This document shows, piece by piece, positions 53,910 through 62,549 of a DNA stretch of 64,000 nucleotides. The first letter of the stretch is position 1, and the number at the start of each line of letters is the position of its first letter. This DNA comes from Spirosoma endophyticum (GTDB lineage: Bacteria; Bacteroidota; Bacteroidia; Cytophagales; Spirosomataceae): NCBI RefSeq assembly GCF_900112365.1, contig NZ_FOLQ01000004.1, positions 496,001-560,000 on the forward strand. The letters run 5' to 3'. The position numbers were made by a program, and so were the translations under genes. Below the pieces are notes generated by a model. It was not told the origin of the DNA. It was given only the letters and a program-made list of their open reading frames with translations, and searched no databases.

Positions 53910-54455
53910 ATGCAAGTCCGCCAAACAGCCATCGAAGGCCTGGTTGAACTAATTCCACGTGTGTTTGAAGACGAACGAGGTTTTTTTTTCGAGTCCTACA
54001 ACAAGCCGCTTTTTGCGTCATTAGGCCTGCCAATGGAGTTCGTGCAGGACAACCAGTCATTTTCGGTAAAAGGTGTGCTGCGCGGGTTGCACATGCAGAA
54101 TGAGCCGTTTGCACAAGGAAAACTGGTGCGCGTTATTACTGGCCAGGTGCTGGACGTAGCGGTCGATTTACGGCCCGATTCGCCCACATTTGGGCAATAT
54201 GAAACGTTTTTACTGGATGCCCGTCTTTCCAACATGGCCTATATTCCGCAGGGATTCGCGCATGGCTTCGTAGCCCTGGAAGACAGCGTATTCAGTTACA
54301 AATGCACCAACATTTACAATAAAGCAGCCGAATCGGGCATTCGCTGGGACGATCCCGATCTGAATATCAACTGGGGGGTCAGCGATCCTATTATTTCAGA
54401 TAAAGATCAGGAATTGAAACTGTTGCGGGAAGTATTTCCGCAAGCAGTGGTATAA
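53910..54455 (+). CDS. rfbC: dTDP-4-dehydrorhamnose 3,5-epimerase
   Basis: A 181-residue cupin enzyme of dTDP-rhamnose synthesis, inverting carbons 3 and 5 of dTDP-4-keto-6-deoxyglucose. Family features are VLRGLHMQ with the catalytic His, VAVDLRPDSPTFGQYE, YIPQGFAHGF and SGIRWDDPDLNINW. The length is standard. No other rhamnose genes (rfbA, rfbB, rfbD) are in the window, so the pathway must be split across the genome. A perfect hairpin follows, shared with the convergent DJ-1-like gene. Confidence 0.93.
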   Translation: MQVRQTAIEGLVELIPRVFEDERGFFFESYNKPLFASLGLPMEFVQDNQSFSVKGVLRGLHMQNEPFAQGKLVRVITGQVLDVAVDLRPDSPTFGQYETFLLDARLSNMAYIPQGFAHGFVALEDSVFSYKCTNIYNKAAESGIRWDDPDLNINWGVSDPIISDKDQELKLLREVFPQAVV

Positions 54456-54462
54456 AAAATGA

Positions 54463-54514
54463 TGAAAAGTAATGATGAATGATTCTATGCAAAATCATTC
54501 ATCATTACTTTTCA
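54463..54514. terminator. 22-bp perfect bidirectional hairpin
   Basis: Arms 54463-54484 and 54493-54514 are exact reverse complements with an eight-base loop, made of AATGATG-type words. The right arm includes the stop codon of the DJ-1-like gene. It lies between convergent genes and can end both messages. Confidence 0.8.
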
Positions 54515-55197
54515 TACATTTCTTCCAATACTTTACGGCCAACTTTTCGGGCAGAAAGGGGATTCTGGCCCGTAACTAAGCGCTCGTCAACTTCGATGAA
54601 AGGCAAGAAGGGAATCAACCCTTTACTGTAAAGCGCATTTTTCTCTCGCAACGCATCTTCGAGCAGAAATGGCACTTCATCATCCAGCCGAACGAGCTTT
54701 TCTTCCATATTTGAGAAACCCGTTATCTGCCGATTCTGGATCAGAAGCGAGCCGTCCGATAACATCACGTTCAGTAATCCACTGACGCCGTGCCCAACGG
54801 CCGCCACCATACCACCGCTTTCATAGATTTGGCGCGTAATCCGCTGTATTGCCGAATTCGTTGGAAAGTCCCACAGTGTACCGTGCCCCCCGGCAAAGAA
54901 AATAATCTGGTATTTTGCTGGGTTCACGTCATCCAGGCGAAGGGAGTTTTCCAGCTTATCTCGAAACGTTACGTCATGATACCATTTTTCGTTGATAGTA
55001 TCCCGCCGATCAATGCTCTTTTCATCGATGGGAACTAACCCACCAGCAGGGCTGGCAATATCGTAAGGCAATTTTCGACCCGCTAATTCATCATAAAAGT
55101 GCGTAGCCTCGTTTAGCCACAAGCCCGTTTTATGTGATTTAGTCTGGTAGTCGGTGTGATTTGTACAGACGATGAGGGCACGGTAGGTAGGGTCCAT
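54505..55197 (-). CDS. DJ-1/PfpI-family protein lacking the catalytic cysteine
   Basis: A 230-residue class I glutamine-amidotransferase-like protein of the Hsp31/DJ-1 type. The family signature FFAGGHGTLWDFP (about 101-112), the conserved Glu30 region (LWLNEATHFYDEL) and the nucleophile elbow are present. However, the elbow reads AAVGHGVSG, with Gly135 where the usual cysteine of AxCHG stands. It therefore should lack the normal glyoxalase or peptidase activity and may act as a binding or regulatory protein. The listed frame begins at 55275, but those first 26 codons cross a hairpin, so ATG 55197 is chosen. It is convergent with rfbC. Confidence 0.8.
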   Translation of the reverse strand: MDPTYRALIVCTNHTDYQTKSHKTGLWLNEATHFYDELAGRKLPYDIASPAGGLVPIDEKSIDRRDTINEKWYHDVTFRDKLENSLRLDDVNPAKYQIIFFAGGHGTLWDFPTNSAIQRITRQIYESGGMVAAVGHGVSGLLNVMLSDGSLLIQNRQITGFSNMEEKLVRLDDEVPFLLEDALREKNALYSKGLIPFLPFIEVDERLVTGQNPLSARKVGRKVLEEMYEK

Positions 55198-55217
55198 AAG
55201 CAAGAGGGAACGTTCGG

Positions 55218-55254
55218 CGTTTGAAGTTCGATGTTTAGCGTCAAACTTCAAACG
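55218..55254. repeat. 16-bp hairpin upstream of DJ-1-like gene
   Basis: Left arm 55218-55233 and right arm 55239-55254 match at 14 of 16 positions. Its presence supports starting the DJ-1-like gene at 55197 rather than further upstream. Confidence 0.55.
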
Positions 55255-55407
55255 TTGACCCAAAGGTTCTTCCACAGGGCCGAATCCGAGGTTCGTGATT
55301 TTCTTAGATATATACTATACGGTAGTATTAAACTTAACCCGTACACTGCTTGTCTAATCGTCGGAAGAAAAGCTTTTATTCCGACGATTATTTGTCATAA
55401 AAAGTAA

Positions 55408-55438
55408 TTGACAATTGAATCATTTGTAATTATATTTG
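55408..55438 (+). promoter_or_regulatory. promoter (TTG, then -7 box TATATTTG)
   Basis: An exact TAnnTTTG match (55431-55438) with TTG (55408-55410) 20 bases upstream. It sits about 25 bases before the ATG at 55464, supporting that start over the longer frame. Confidence 0.55.
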
Positions 55439-55463
55439 TTTGCAAACCTTACCGTACGATCTC

Positions 55464-55859
55464 ATGAAAACTGTCAACTATGAATCGTTACAAGCTGAAC
55501 AAGCCTGGATGATTGTATCCGACCAGCTTCAGCAACGTAACAATGTGCTGGCCAAGAGTATTTCGCACATGGAACGTAACCCAACCGATCTGCCAATGGC
55601 CAGTCGGCTGATCATATTGCGCTACCATCTCAAGATGAGTGTACGGCAGTTAACGAAGGATGCACGTCAGAAACTTCATACAAAACAATCGGCTGATCGG
55701 CTGGCCGAACAATGGCGGCATGTGCATCAACTGCTTTTTTTACTCCGTCAGATAGATATGGAGCTTGGCCGGGCTACCGACGAAAATAATACGCTACGTG
55801 TATGGCTGGAATCACTCGACGGGCGCGTTTACCGTTCCGCGTTAGTACATCTAAATTAG
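55464..55859 (+). CDS. hypothetical helical protein
   Basis: A 131-residue protein with no family I recognise. It is highly helical and charged, with long runs of heptad-compatible residues (for example WMIVSDQLQQRNNVLAKSIS and RLAEQWRHVHQLLFLLRQID), suggesting a coiled coil or a DNA- or protein-binding bundle. There is no signal peptide or membrane helix. It has its own promoter element and a convergent neighbour. The function is unknown. Confidence 0.6.
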   Translation: MKTVNYESLQAEQAWMIVSDQLQQRNNVLAKSISHMERNPTDLPMASRLIILRYHLKMSVRQLTKDARQKLHTKQSADRLAEQWRHVHQLLFLLRQIDMELGRATDENNTLRVWLESLDGRVYRSALVHLN

Positions 55860-55903
55860 TTAAATCGCGGTCTGTCGTTGGTATAAACGATTTAGGCATA
55901 AAA

Positions 55904-55946
55904 AAGGCCGATTCTCGCAGAAAAAACAACTACGAGAATCGGCCTT
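55904..55946 (-). terminator. Rho-independent terminator
   Basis: AAGGCCGATTCTCG (55904-55917) pairs exactly with CGAGAATCGGCCTT (55933-55946). The strong T run follows on the minus strand, so it terminates the DUF6807 gene and also separates it from the convergent small gene. Confidence 0.85.
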
Positions 55947-55971
55947 ATTGACAACAGTCTTCACAATCGGA

Positions 55972-57000
55972 CTACCACTTCGTCGATTTGACCAGCACAG
56001 CATCCGTTACGTTGCCCGATTGGATCAACAGGCGGTAACGAAACGTAACATCTTTTCCCGCTGGCAGTGTATAATTTAGAGCCGGAGCTTTGCCTTCGCT
56101 TAAAACAGACTGCCCCAGTGTATTAGCGGCAAATAGACCATATCCGCGAGCATGCCAATAGGTTGGATAGCCAACGTTTTTGGGATTATCCATCATAACG
56201 ATCGAAACAGGTTCATTTCCCAGCGTTCCCGTTAGTTTTACCCAGGGTGCACGAGTTCCCCAGACGGCATCGCCCTCCACACCCTCACTGCTCTTATAGT
56301 GTCCCGTTACACCTTCGTTATTCATCGCTGGCACTTTGGTGGCTACGCCCTGTGCATCCGTAAACACCTCCGGTTTGGTTGAAGGCTGCTCTAACTGGCG
56401 AGCCACGCGCAAAGCGATCATCCCTTCTTTGTTGTCTTTAAACATGACATCTTTACCAGCGGCTTTCAGCGTCGTATTGCGGTCAATCGTGCGACTGTCA
56501 GCATTGGCGTGAAACACATAGGTCGTTGTTTCCTGCAGCATAACCTTGCTGTCTTTGTCCAGCCAGTCAGCCGTAACGACCAGTTCAGCTTCACCGTTGC
56601 CACTTTTCATCGATTTAACGCCCGTATGAACAATCGTTCCAAACGGACCTTTGTGCTCCGGCCCAATCTCGGTTGAGTTATTCCAGAAATCATGACCATT
56701 CACATCACCATAATTGAACCACATGCCAACGTGGTGTGGATGGTCGATACGTTCGCCGGGGCGCGGGTCAAGCGGCCAGCCTCGGGTAATGAAATTGCCG
56801 CCTGCCGAGAGGATGGGATACAACACCGGCTTTTTCAGAACCGTCGGCCCTGGATAGATGTAGGCCGTGAATGGTTTTCCATCGACCGTAACGGTCACTT
56901 GTTTTTTAGCGTCGTCGTGCGTTAGCTGGATACGATTGGTTTGAGCCCGAACCGACAGCATAGAAGCCGCTACTAAAAAGGCAATAAAGAAATGGCGCAT
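55972..57000 (-). CDS. exported PmoA-like (DUF6807) protein
   Basis: A 342-residue exported protein with a signal peptide (about 1-20, ending VRAQ). It matches the DUF6807/PmoA-like family in HPHHVGMWFNYGDVNG, DFWNN, and a C-terminal NPKNVGYPTYWHARGYGLFAAN stretch (in parts). The two adjacent histidines of HPHH could bind a metal. The family has been linked by name to methane oxidation proteins but occurs widely in Bacteroidota sugar-degradation loci. I take a periplasmic role in carbohydrate metabolism as more likely. It is followed by a terminator. Confidence 0.75.
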   Translation of the reverse strand: MRHFFIAFLVAASMLSVRAQTNRIQLTHDDAKKQVTVTVDGKPFTAYIYPGPTVLKKPVLYPILSAGGNFITRGWPLDPRPGERIDHPHHVGMWFNYGDVNGHDFWNNSTEIGPEHKGPFGTIVHTGVKSMKSGNGEAELVVTADWLDKDSKVMLQETTTYVFHANADSRTIDRNTTLKAAGKDVMFKDNKEGMIALRVARQLEQPSTKPEVFTDAQGVATKVPAMNNEGVTGHYKSSEGVEGDAVWGTRAPWVKLTGTLGNEPVSIVMMDNPKNVGYPTYWHARGYGLFAANTLGQSVLSEGKAPALNYTLPAGKDVTFRYRLLIQSGNVTDAVLVKSTKW

Positions 57001-57170
57001 TGGATGGTTGGTTAATCAAATTTGAAAATCGCGTTTTCAAGGGACAAAACAAACCGCCCCGACCTAAAAAAGCTGGGGCAGTTGAAATGCTACTGGTTAG
57101 TCAACTCTCATTACTCTATATTCAAGTCTTATCAAACCATGCAGGTCTTACAAACGTGTATGGTTTGGCG

Positions 57171-57788
57171 CTAATTACCCAACAATATTTTGTTCGTTAC
57201 GTCCTGATCTATTGTGATATAGCCAGGATAATTAACCTGTTTACCCAGTAAATCCAGCGTTGGTTTAATTTTTATTGTCAGTTTAGATGGCTGTGTTCCT
57301 GCTGAACCCGACAGATTCTGCACCAATTGTGTAAAGGCATCGCGCGTTTTAGGATCCGTAAACAATTGATACGCATTCGTATTAAGCCGGACCGGAACGA
57401 GAGTGGTACCGCCACCGGGTTGTACTTCGATACGTTGGTTCAGAAATCCATTGAATAATTCCTGGCCGGCCAGCAGAATCCGATACTCCAGTTGATTGAT
57501 ACCCGCCAGTTTATTGGTTGGATTTGTAATATTAATGTTGAGCCGGGCGTCGAGTGGTACGTTCCGCGTCAGCAACCCCGTTGCCAGCCGGGGGTAACGG
57601 GCTGGATTAATGTCTTCTATCTTGCGCAGTTGCCGAACATCGATTCCCGCCAGATAAATACTATCGGCGGATGCAATCGTATAGCGACACTCTCCCAGGG
57701 CTTTTGCCTGCGAAAGCTGGTTGTTAACAGCGCATTGATTAAACAACAGTGGCAGCGCCACCAATACTAAAATAAGGCCTTTTTTCAT
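57171..57788 (-). CDS. LEA-type (WHy-like) lipoprotein
   Basis: A 205-residue lipoprotein with lipobox LLFNQC (Cys near 19). The mature part resembles water-stress/LEA-14-like WHy domains: strands such as LDARLNINITNPTNKL, LEYRILLAGQELFNG and TTLVPVRLN. Such domains stabilise proteins or act at the membrane under stress. The open frame begins at 57893, but ATG 57788 begins the lipoprotein signal. It is anchored at a membrane facing the periplasm. It stands alone. Confidence 0.72.
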   Translation of the reverse strand: MKKGLILVLVALPLLFNQCAVNNQLSQAKALGECRYTIASADSIYLAGIDVRQLRKIEDINPARYPRLATGLLTRNVPLDARLNINITNPTNKLAGINQLEYRILLAGQELFNGFLNQRIEVQPGGGTTLVPVRLNTNAYQLFTDPKTRDAFTQLVQNLSGSAGTQPSKLTIKIKPTLDLLGKQVNYPGYITIDQDVTNKILLGN

Positions 57789-58159
57789 GATTGATTGTAA
57801 ATCGTTCTTATGTAAACGTTCGACAGTAGGCAAAGGGTTTGGTTTAACCCATATGAAAGCTAAGTTTCTTTGTATTCTTCTGCACAAGCACATCTGCCAC
57901 CGACTTGATGTATAGACGCTGAATCCTACTAAGGGTCATTTCTGGTTCATTACGTTCGATCCCCCGCTATATGATTCTGAAAAAATTCGTTCAACTGAAC
58001 AAAAATGAGAAGCCTGTTTCCCCTCCAACATTAGATTGCGACTAACCAGCACGCAGAAGCCAGTACGTAAAATACCGTTCACTCAAAAGATACTGGGAAA
58101 TACAGCGTCAGTTCTTTACTTATCACACGAAACACCCTTTCTAAATTTACCTTTTACGT

Positions 58160-60580
58160 ATGAAAAAAATAGCTTTACGAATCCATCTGTTTACCATTGG
58201 ATTTCTCCTCAACTTAATCGTGCCAACCTATCTGTTGGCGCAATTACCGATTAAAATTACCAACACGCCAACCACCGGAAGTGATCCATATGGTTTTGTG
58301 ACGTATAAAGGTCGGCTTTATTTTTCGGCGAGTTCTTCGACCGATGGACCAGAGATTTATTCGACCGATGGAACGCCCGGCGGAACAGTTTTACTCAAGA
58401 ACATCAATACGTTACCTGGCAAAGGATCTGAGGTTGGTAGTTTAGTAATTTACAATGATAAACTCTATTTCGGCGCCACCAGTGCCACAGGAGGTGGTTT
58501 ATGGGTTACTGACGGAACGACAGCCGGGACGACCCTTGTCAAGGATCTTTCTTCAGTCCAATTTAGTAATCCTATTTTATTGGCCGTTGCTAATAACAAG
58601 CTGTTTTTTGTTGATAAGTTTTCGCCATCCGGCGACAATAAACTTTGGATAAGCGACGGAACAACTGCCGGAACGAAGCTTTTATCTGAAGCACTTGGGG
58701 GTCTAGATGTAGGCAGGGGGCCTTCCTCAATGAGAGCCATAAATAACCGGCTTTTCTACGCCACAGGTAATACAAATGACCTATGGGTGACGGATGGAAC
58801 GGTAGCGGGAACTCATTTTGTAAAAGGTGGAGAAGTTATGGATGGCGGCTTCGGCAGCCGTTTTTTTAACTTCATTGGTCAGCTTACTCAATTTGAAGAT
58901 AAACTAATGTTCAGGGGTTACGACCAGAGTAAAACTGGCGACGAACCGTGGATTAGTGATGGAACACCAGAAGGTACTTATTCGCTGGATCTGACGCCTG
59001 GTGCTGGTGTGTCTCTTATCGGGACCTATCGTTATTACAATGGCAAGATGTATTTTTATTTCCCATCAGCGGGTCTCTGGTCAACAGACGGCACTCAAGC
59101 AGGATCGAAACAGGTAAAGAACGTACCGTCCGCCGAACGATTCACGGTGTTTAACGACAAACTCTATTTCGTATCCAATACAAATGAACTCTGGATGAGC
59201 GATGGCACTGAGGCCGGGACAGTATTGGTCAAAAAGCTTACTTCAGGGCTAGTCAGTCAAATGATTGTGTCGGGTAACCTGCTATATTTTTCGGCTCGTA
59301 CATCCAGTAACAATAGTGATTTAGAACTCTGGCGAAGTGATGGTACCGATGCGGGTACCTGGAAAGTGTCGCTATTTAGTCCCGACGCAACGGATATACT
59401 GGGAAAAGTAAAAACTTTAGTCGACGCCAATGGCCAGTTGTATTTTACAGCCCAACCTACTGGCTTATCATCGCCGGAACTGTACTATTTACGGCCGAAT
59501 CAGGCACCTGTTGCACCCGTCATTGCGAACGCGACAGGCACCGTAGGGCAACCTTTTTTCCAGGCAATTCCGTCGTTTACTGATCCAGAAGGCCTACCAC
59601 TTTTTTACAGCGTCTCTGGTTTACCGGCCAATCTTACGTTCAGTGGGGGCGGTGGGGGAATCATTGCCGGCACCCCCACTGCGTCGGGAATCTTTACCAT
59701 TACGGTATCGGCCCGTGATATTAATGGATTGACCACCAGCACTACGTATATCCTCAGCATTAATCCAGCCGGTGGCAGCGCGTTTGCTCTACAGGCACCT
59801 ACCTACAACTGCGCGACGGGGGCCATTACGTTCAATACCAGCGGGGGTGATGGCTCGCCCATCGAATACCAGGCAGCGGGCATTACCAACTGGACGACCA
59901 ATCCATATCAGTCGGTCGATCATGATCTTATTACGGCTAATGACGTACAACCGATTACCTTGCAGGCTCGTCAGCATGGGGTAGTCGTTACGTACGTCTG
60001 GGATTTGAAGGCCTATTGCACCAATCCGCCAACACCACAACCGCCCCTGCCTGGTGCCTTTACCCTTATGGCACCCACCTACAACTGTTCGACAGGGGCT
60101 ATTACGTTCAACACCAGCGGGGGTGATGGCTCACCTATCGAATATCAGGCAGCGGGTATTACGAGTTGGACGACAAACCCCACCCGATTTGTGGATCAGG
60201 AACTACGCACAGCCAATGATACAAAACCACTTACGTTGCAGGCTCGGCAAAATGGAAAAATGGTCAGTTACGTTTGGGACCTGAGAGCCTCCTGTAGTGG
60301 AGCACGCCTTGCCGCGGAAGAAACAACAACTCTCTCAGTACGTGTTCTGGGCAACCCGGTTGCGGGAGAGACGGCTGCGGTAGAAATCAGCGGAGCCGCC
60401 GGACAATCCCTACAGTTTGTTGTGAGCGATATGCAGGGCCGTCAGATTAGTAAAGATCGTATCGAGCAGGCCAGCGTCATTCAGAAACATGATGTTCGAA
60501 TCAGCCGGGCACCGGGCGTTTATTTACTCAAGGTGAGCACCCCAACCCAAACCGGAACGGCCAGACTTGTTCGACAGTGA
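58160..60580 (+). CDS. ELWxxDGT-repeat surface protein with T9SS C-terminal domain
   Basis: An 806-residue exported protein with a signal peptide ending LLAQ. Residues about 40-455 contain roughly ten ELW-type repeats (for example LWVTDGTTAGT, LWISDGTTAGT, LWMSDGTEAGT), a propeller-like module of the phylum. Residues about 455-540 form an Ig-like/cadherin-like domain. Residues about 541-717 are two near-identical 92-residue repeats (each with APTYNC and GGDGSPIEYQAAG). The C-terminus (about 720-806) is a T9SS type A sorting domain. It is likely a secreted or surface-anchored protein, with a binding or adhesive role inferred. Confidence 0.85.
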   Translation: MKKIALRIHLFTIGFLLNLIVPTYLLAQLPIKITNTPTTGSDPYGFVTYKGRLYFSASSSTDGPEIYSTDGTPGGTVLLKNINTLPGKGSEVGSLVIYNDKLYFGATSATGGGLWVTDGTTAGTTLVKDLSSVQFSNPILLAVANNKLFFVDKFSPSGDNKLWISDGTTAGTKLLSEALGGLDVGRGPSSMRAINNRLFYATGNTNDLWVTDGTVAGTHFVKGGEVMDGGFGSRFFNFIGQLTQFEDKLMFRGYDQSKTGDEPWISDGTPEGTYSLDLTPGAGVSLIGTYRYYNGKMYFYFPSAGLWSTDGTQAGSKQVKNVPSAERFTVFNDKLYFVSNTNELWMSDGTEAGTVLVKKLTSGLVSQMIVSGNLLYFSARTSSNNSDLELWRSDGTDAGTWKVSLFSPDATDILGKVKTLVDANGQLYFTAQPTGLSSPELYYLRPNQAPVAPVIANATGTVGQPFFQAIPSFTDPEGLPLFYSVSGLPANLTFSGGGGGIIAGTPTASGIFTITVSARDINGLTTSTTYILSINPAGGSAFALQAPTYNCATGAITFNTSGGDGSPIEYQAAGITNWTTNPYQSVDHDLITANDVQPITLQARQHGVVVTYVWDLKAYCTNPPTPQPPLPGAFTLMAPTYNCSTGAITFNTSGGDGSPIEYQAAGITSWTTNPTRFVDQELRTANDTKPLTLQARQNGKMVSYVWDLRASCSGARLAAEETTTLSVRVLGNPVAGETAAVEISGAAGQSLQFVVSDMQGRQISKDRIEQASVIQKHDVRISRAPGVYLLKVSTPTQTGTARLVRQ
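59785..60290 (+). repeat. direct repeat of a 276-bp unit within the ELW protein gene
   Basis: Two copies beginning at about 59785 and 60061 are offset by 276 bases, conserved in DNA as well as protein. They encode the two 92-residue units after the Ig-like domain. Confidence 0.75.
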
Positions 60581-60586
60581 TACGTT

Positions 60587-60628
60587 CGGATGGCCGTGCT
60601 AGGATTCGCAGTGTAGCACGGCCATCCG
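60587..60628. terminator. 15-bp perfect bidirectional hairpin
   Basis: CGGATGGCCGTGCTA (60587-60601) pairs exactly with TAGCACGGCCATCCG (60614-60628) between convergent genes. The core GCCGTGC matches the hairpin at 50100-50138. Confidence 0.82.
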
Positions 60629-60634
60629 GCTTTC

Positions 60635-62542
60635 CTAATTTTTCACGAACACCATCTGCGCCCGATCAGCTTTGGCCACTTTCTTTCGAAAGTCTACCCA
60701 TTCGGCATAGGCTGTAGCTGGAAACCGCCCCCGGTGCATGGTTACCTTCCGGATGTACGTGATTTGTCCACCGTCAACAGCAAACTTGGCGGAATAACGG
60801 CCAAACTTTGACTCAATCGTCATGGGCTCAATCTGATATTCTGGTGAGTAGCCCTTGGGAAGCTGATACGTAATGGTATCACTGTCCTCATAATCATAAC
60901 TTGAGCCTAAATCAACCGGGGCTTTGCGCGGCTGAGTAAGCGGTGTTGCCTGCCCCAGAGCTGACATCAGATTGAGCGGCAGAAATAATCGTGTTCCGCT
61001 GGTTGTCGCCCAACGACGCACCGTCAGGTCCAGATTTTCGGTAACGGACGGAATGGCTCCCGGCAGTTCTTTATAAGCAAATTTATTTAACTCAAACGCT
61101 GGAATACGGATGCGTTTCAGCAACCAGCTACGTTGATCATCGCGGTTCAGCCGATGGAGTGCACTGGCATAAACGTCCTGCTGTAGACCCGTATAGCGTG
61201 TCAGAACATCGGCGGTAGCATCACCCTGTTCGGTCACTTTGACGGTGATGCGTCGTTGCTGGAGATTGTCAATCGGGCGATAGGCGGGCGTTTTTACTAA
61301 TCGGCTCCCCTCCGGCAGGATAAGCAGAACATGACGGTTTCCCGTGAAATCACTGACGTATCCGGCTGGATTATGCCCATCGGTACATTCCAGGAACAGC
61401 GTATCACGCCCGTCGGGAACGCACAAAATAATGTGGTTAAACTGAAAACTTGGGAAGTCCGTCAAGGCATCCGGCTCGTTATCACCCGCCCGAACCAACG
61501 CCGGGTGGGCCGTCACACCAGCGGCTTTCAACAGGGCTTTCGTGTAATTGGTCAGCGCCTTGCAATCGCCATATTTACTAACGGCAACTTTCTCGGCCTC
61601 AATGGTTTGCCAGCCACCAATCCCTAACTGAACACTAACGTAACGCGTCTGCTCCTGTAAGAACTGATAGAGTTTTTTTACCTTTCCGGACGTAGTGGTT
61701 TCGTTTTTTGTTAACTCGATTACCCGTTGACGAAGATCGTCGGGAATGCGATCACGGCCGTCGTTCAGGATGTGGTAGAACCGGCCTACATCACTCCAGC
61801 TTGTGATTTTTCCCTTGTAGTCCTGCACCTCAAATTCTGTCGGAGCAGTATAGACAATGGGCAATTGCTCGCGTGCCGGGGGCGACAGCGGTTCAAATTC
61901 TACCGCCGGAATATTCGCCAGTTTCCAGACATAGGTTTTCCCTCCGTTGGCAGCCGCTTCTTCAGCAACAGGCGTCGGAATGTTCATTTGCTTGTAGCGC
62001 AACCCAAGACCCGCTGGCATATTTACCGTAAACATGGCCTGCTCAATCGATAAGTGCTGCTCATCCTGAGGTATCCAGGTTGGGTAAGCCATCAGATTAC
62101 GCTCAGTCGTCTCAACAATAAACTCAACCGTATACGGATAGGTAGGCTGCTTCGGAAATGTCGCCGATTTAAACCGATTATCGTCGAAGAGATTATAATC
62201 CGAATAACTACTATAATCCTCAATATCAGTCTTTTTTAGCTTCTTAATCAGCTTACCATTGCCGTCATACAAAGCCCCTTCAAAATTGATTACCTTAGAT
62301 AGCTTGTCGTACCAAACCTGCTTTTTGGCGTGATCGTCGCCCTGTTCGTCCAACACCGTCACCACACTACGTATGCGTAAATGCCCCTCTCCTGCCGACT
62401 TAACGGTGAAGACTGTTTCGTGCCGACGAACGACAGCGTGTGCGTTCTCTTTCAGATCTGCCGAAAGGATACCAGCCTGATAGTCGACCTGCGCCCAGGC
62501 CGCCTGACTGACCAGGGAAATCAGTAAAAGAAGTTTTTTCAT
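60635..62542 (-). CDS. DUF3857 protein with intact transglutaminase core
   Basis: A 635-residue exported protein (signal peptide about 1-17, ending AAWAQ). The N-terminal half is DUF3857. Residues about 275-420 form a transglutaminase-like domain with its catalytic triad apparent: Cys327 in KYGDCKALTNY, a histidine in FNHIILCV and an aspartate in LECTDG. The C-terminal part is a beta domain. Probable activity: a periplasmic transpeptidase or protease-like cysteine enzyme. The substrate is unknown. It follows the second DUF3857 gene with a seven-base gap and the two form an operon. Confidence 0.82.
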   Translation of the reverse strand: MKKLLLLISLVSQAAWAQVDYQAGILSADLKENAHAVVRRHETVFTVKSAGEGHLRIRSVVTVLDEQGDDHAKKQVWYDKLSKVINFEGALYDGNGKLIKKLKKTDIEDYSSYSDYNLFDDNRFKSATFPKQPTYPYTVEFIVETTERNLMAYPTWIPQDEQHLSIEQAMFTVNMPAGLGLRYKQMNIPTPVAEEAAANGGKTYVWKLANIPAVEFEPLSPPAREQLPIVYTAPTEFEVQDYKGKITSWSDVGRFYHILNDGRDRIPDDLRQRVIELTKNETTTSGKVKKLYQFLQEQTRYVSVQLGIGGWQTIEAEKVAVSKYGDCKALTNYTKALLKAAGVTAHPALVRAGDNEPDALTDFPSFQFNHIILCVPDGRDTLFLECTDGHNPAGYVSDFTGNRHVLLILPEGSRLVKTPAYRPIDNLQQRRITVKVTEQGDATADVLTRYTGLQQDVYASALHRLNRDDQRSWLLKRIRIPAFELNKFAYKELPGAIPSVTENLDLTVRRWATTSGTRLFLPLNLMSALGQATPLTQPRKAPVDLGSSYDYEDSDTITYQLPKGYSPEYQIEPMTIESKFGRYSAKFAVDGGQITYIRKVTMHRGRFPATAYAEWVDFRKKVAKADRAQMVFVKN

Positions 62543-62549
62543 AATGGAT

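Noticed and set aside
55198-55275. Upstream start for the DJ-1-like gene
   Set aside because: The extra codons cross a hairpin and lack family similarity; the fold begins at the ATG at 55197.
57000-57251. Open frame upstream of the DUF6807 gene
   Set aside because: Overlaps the ends of two genes with no domain or start signal; treated as chance.
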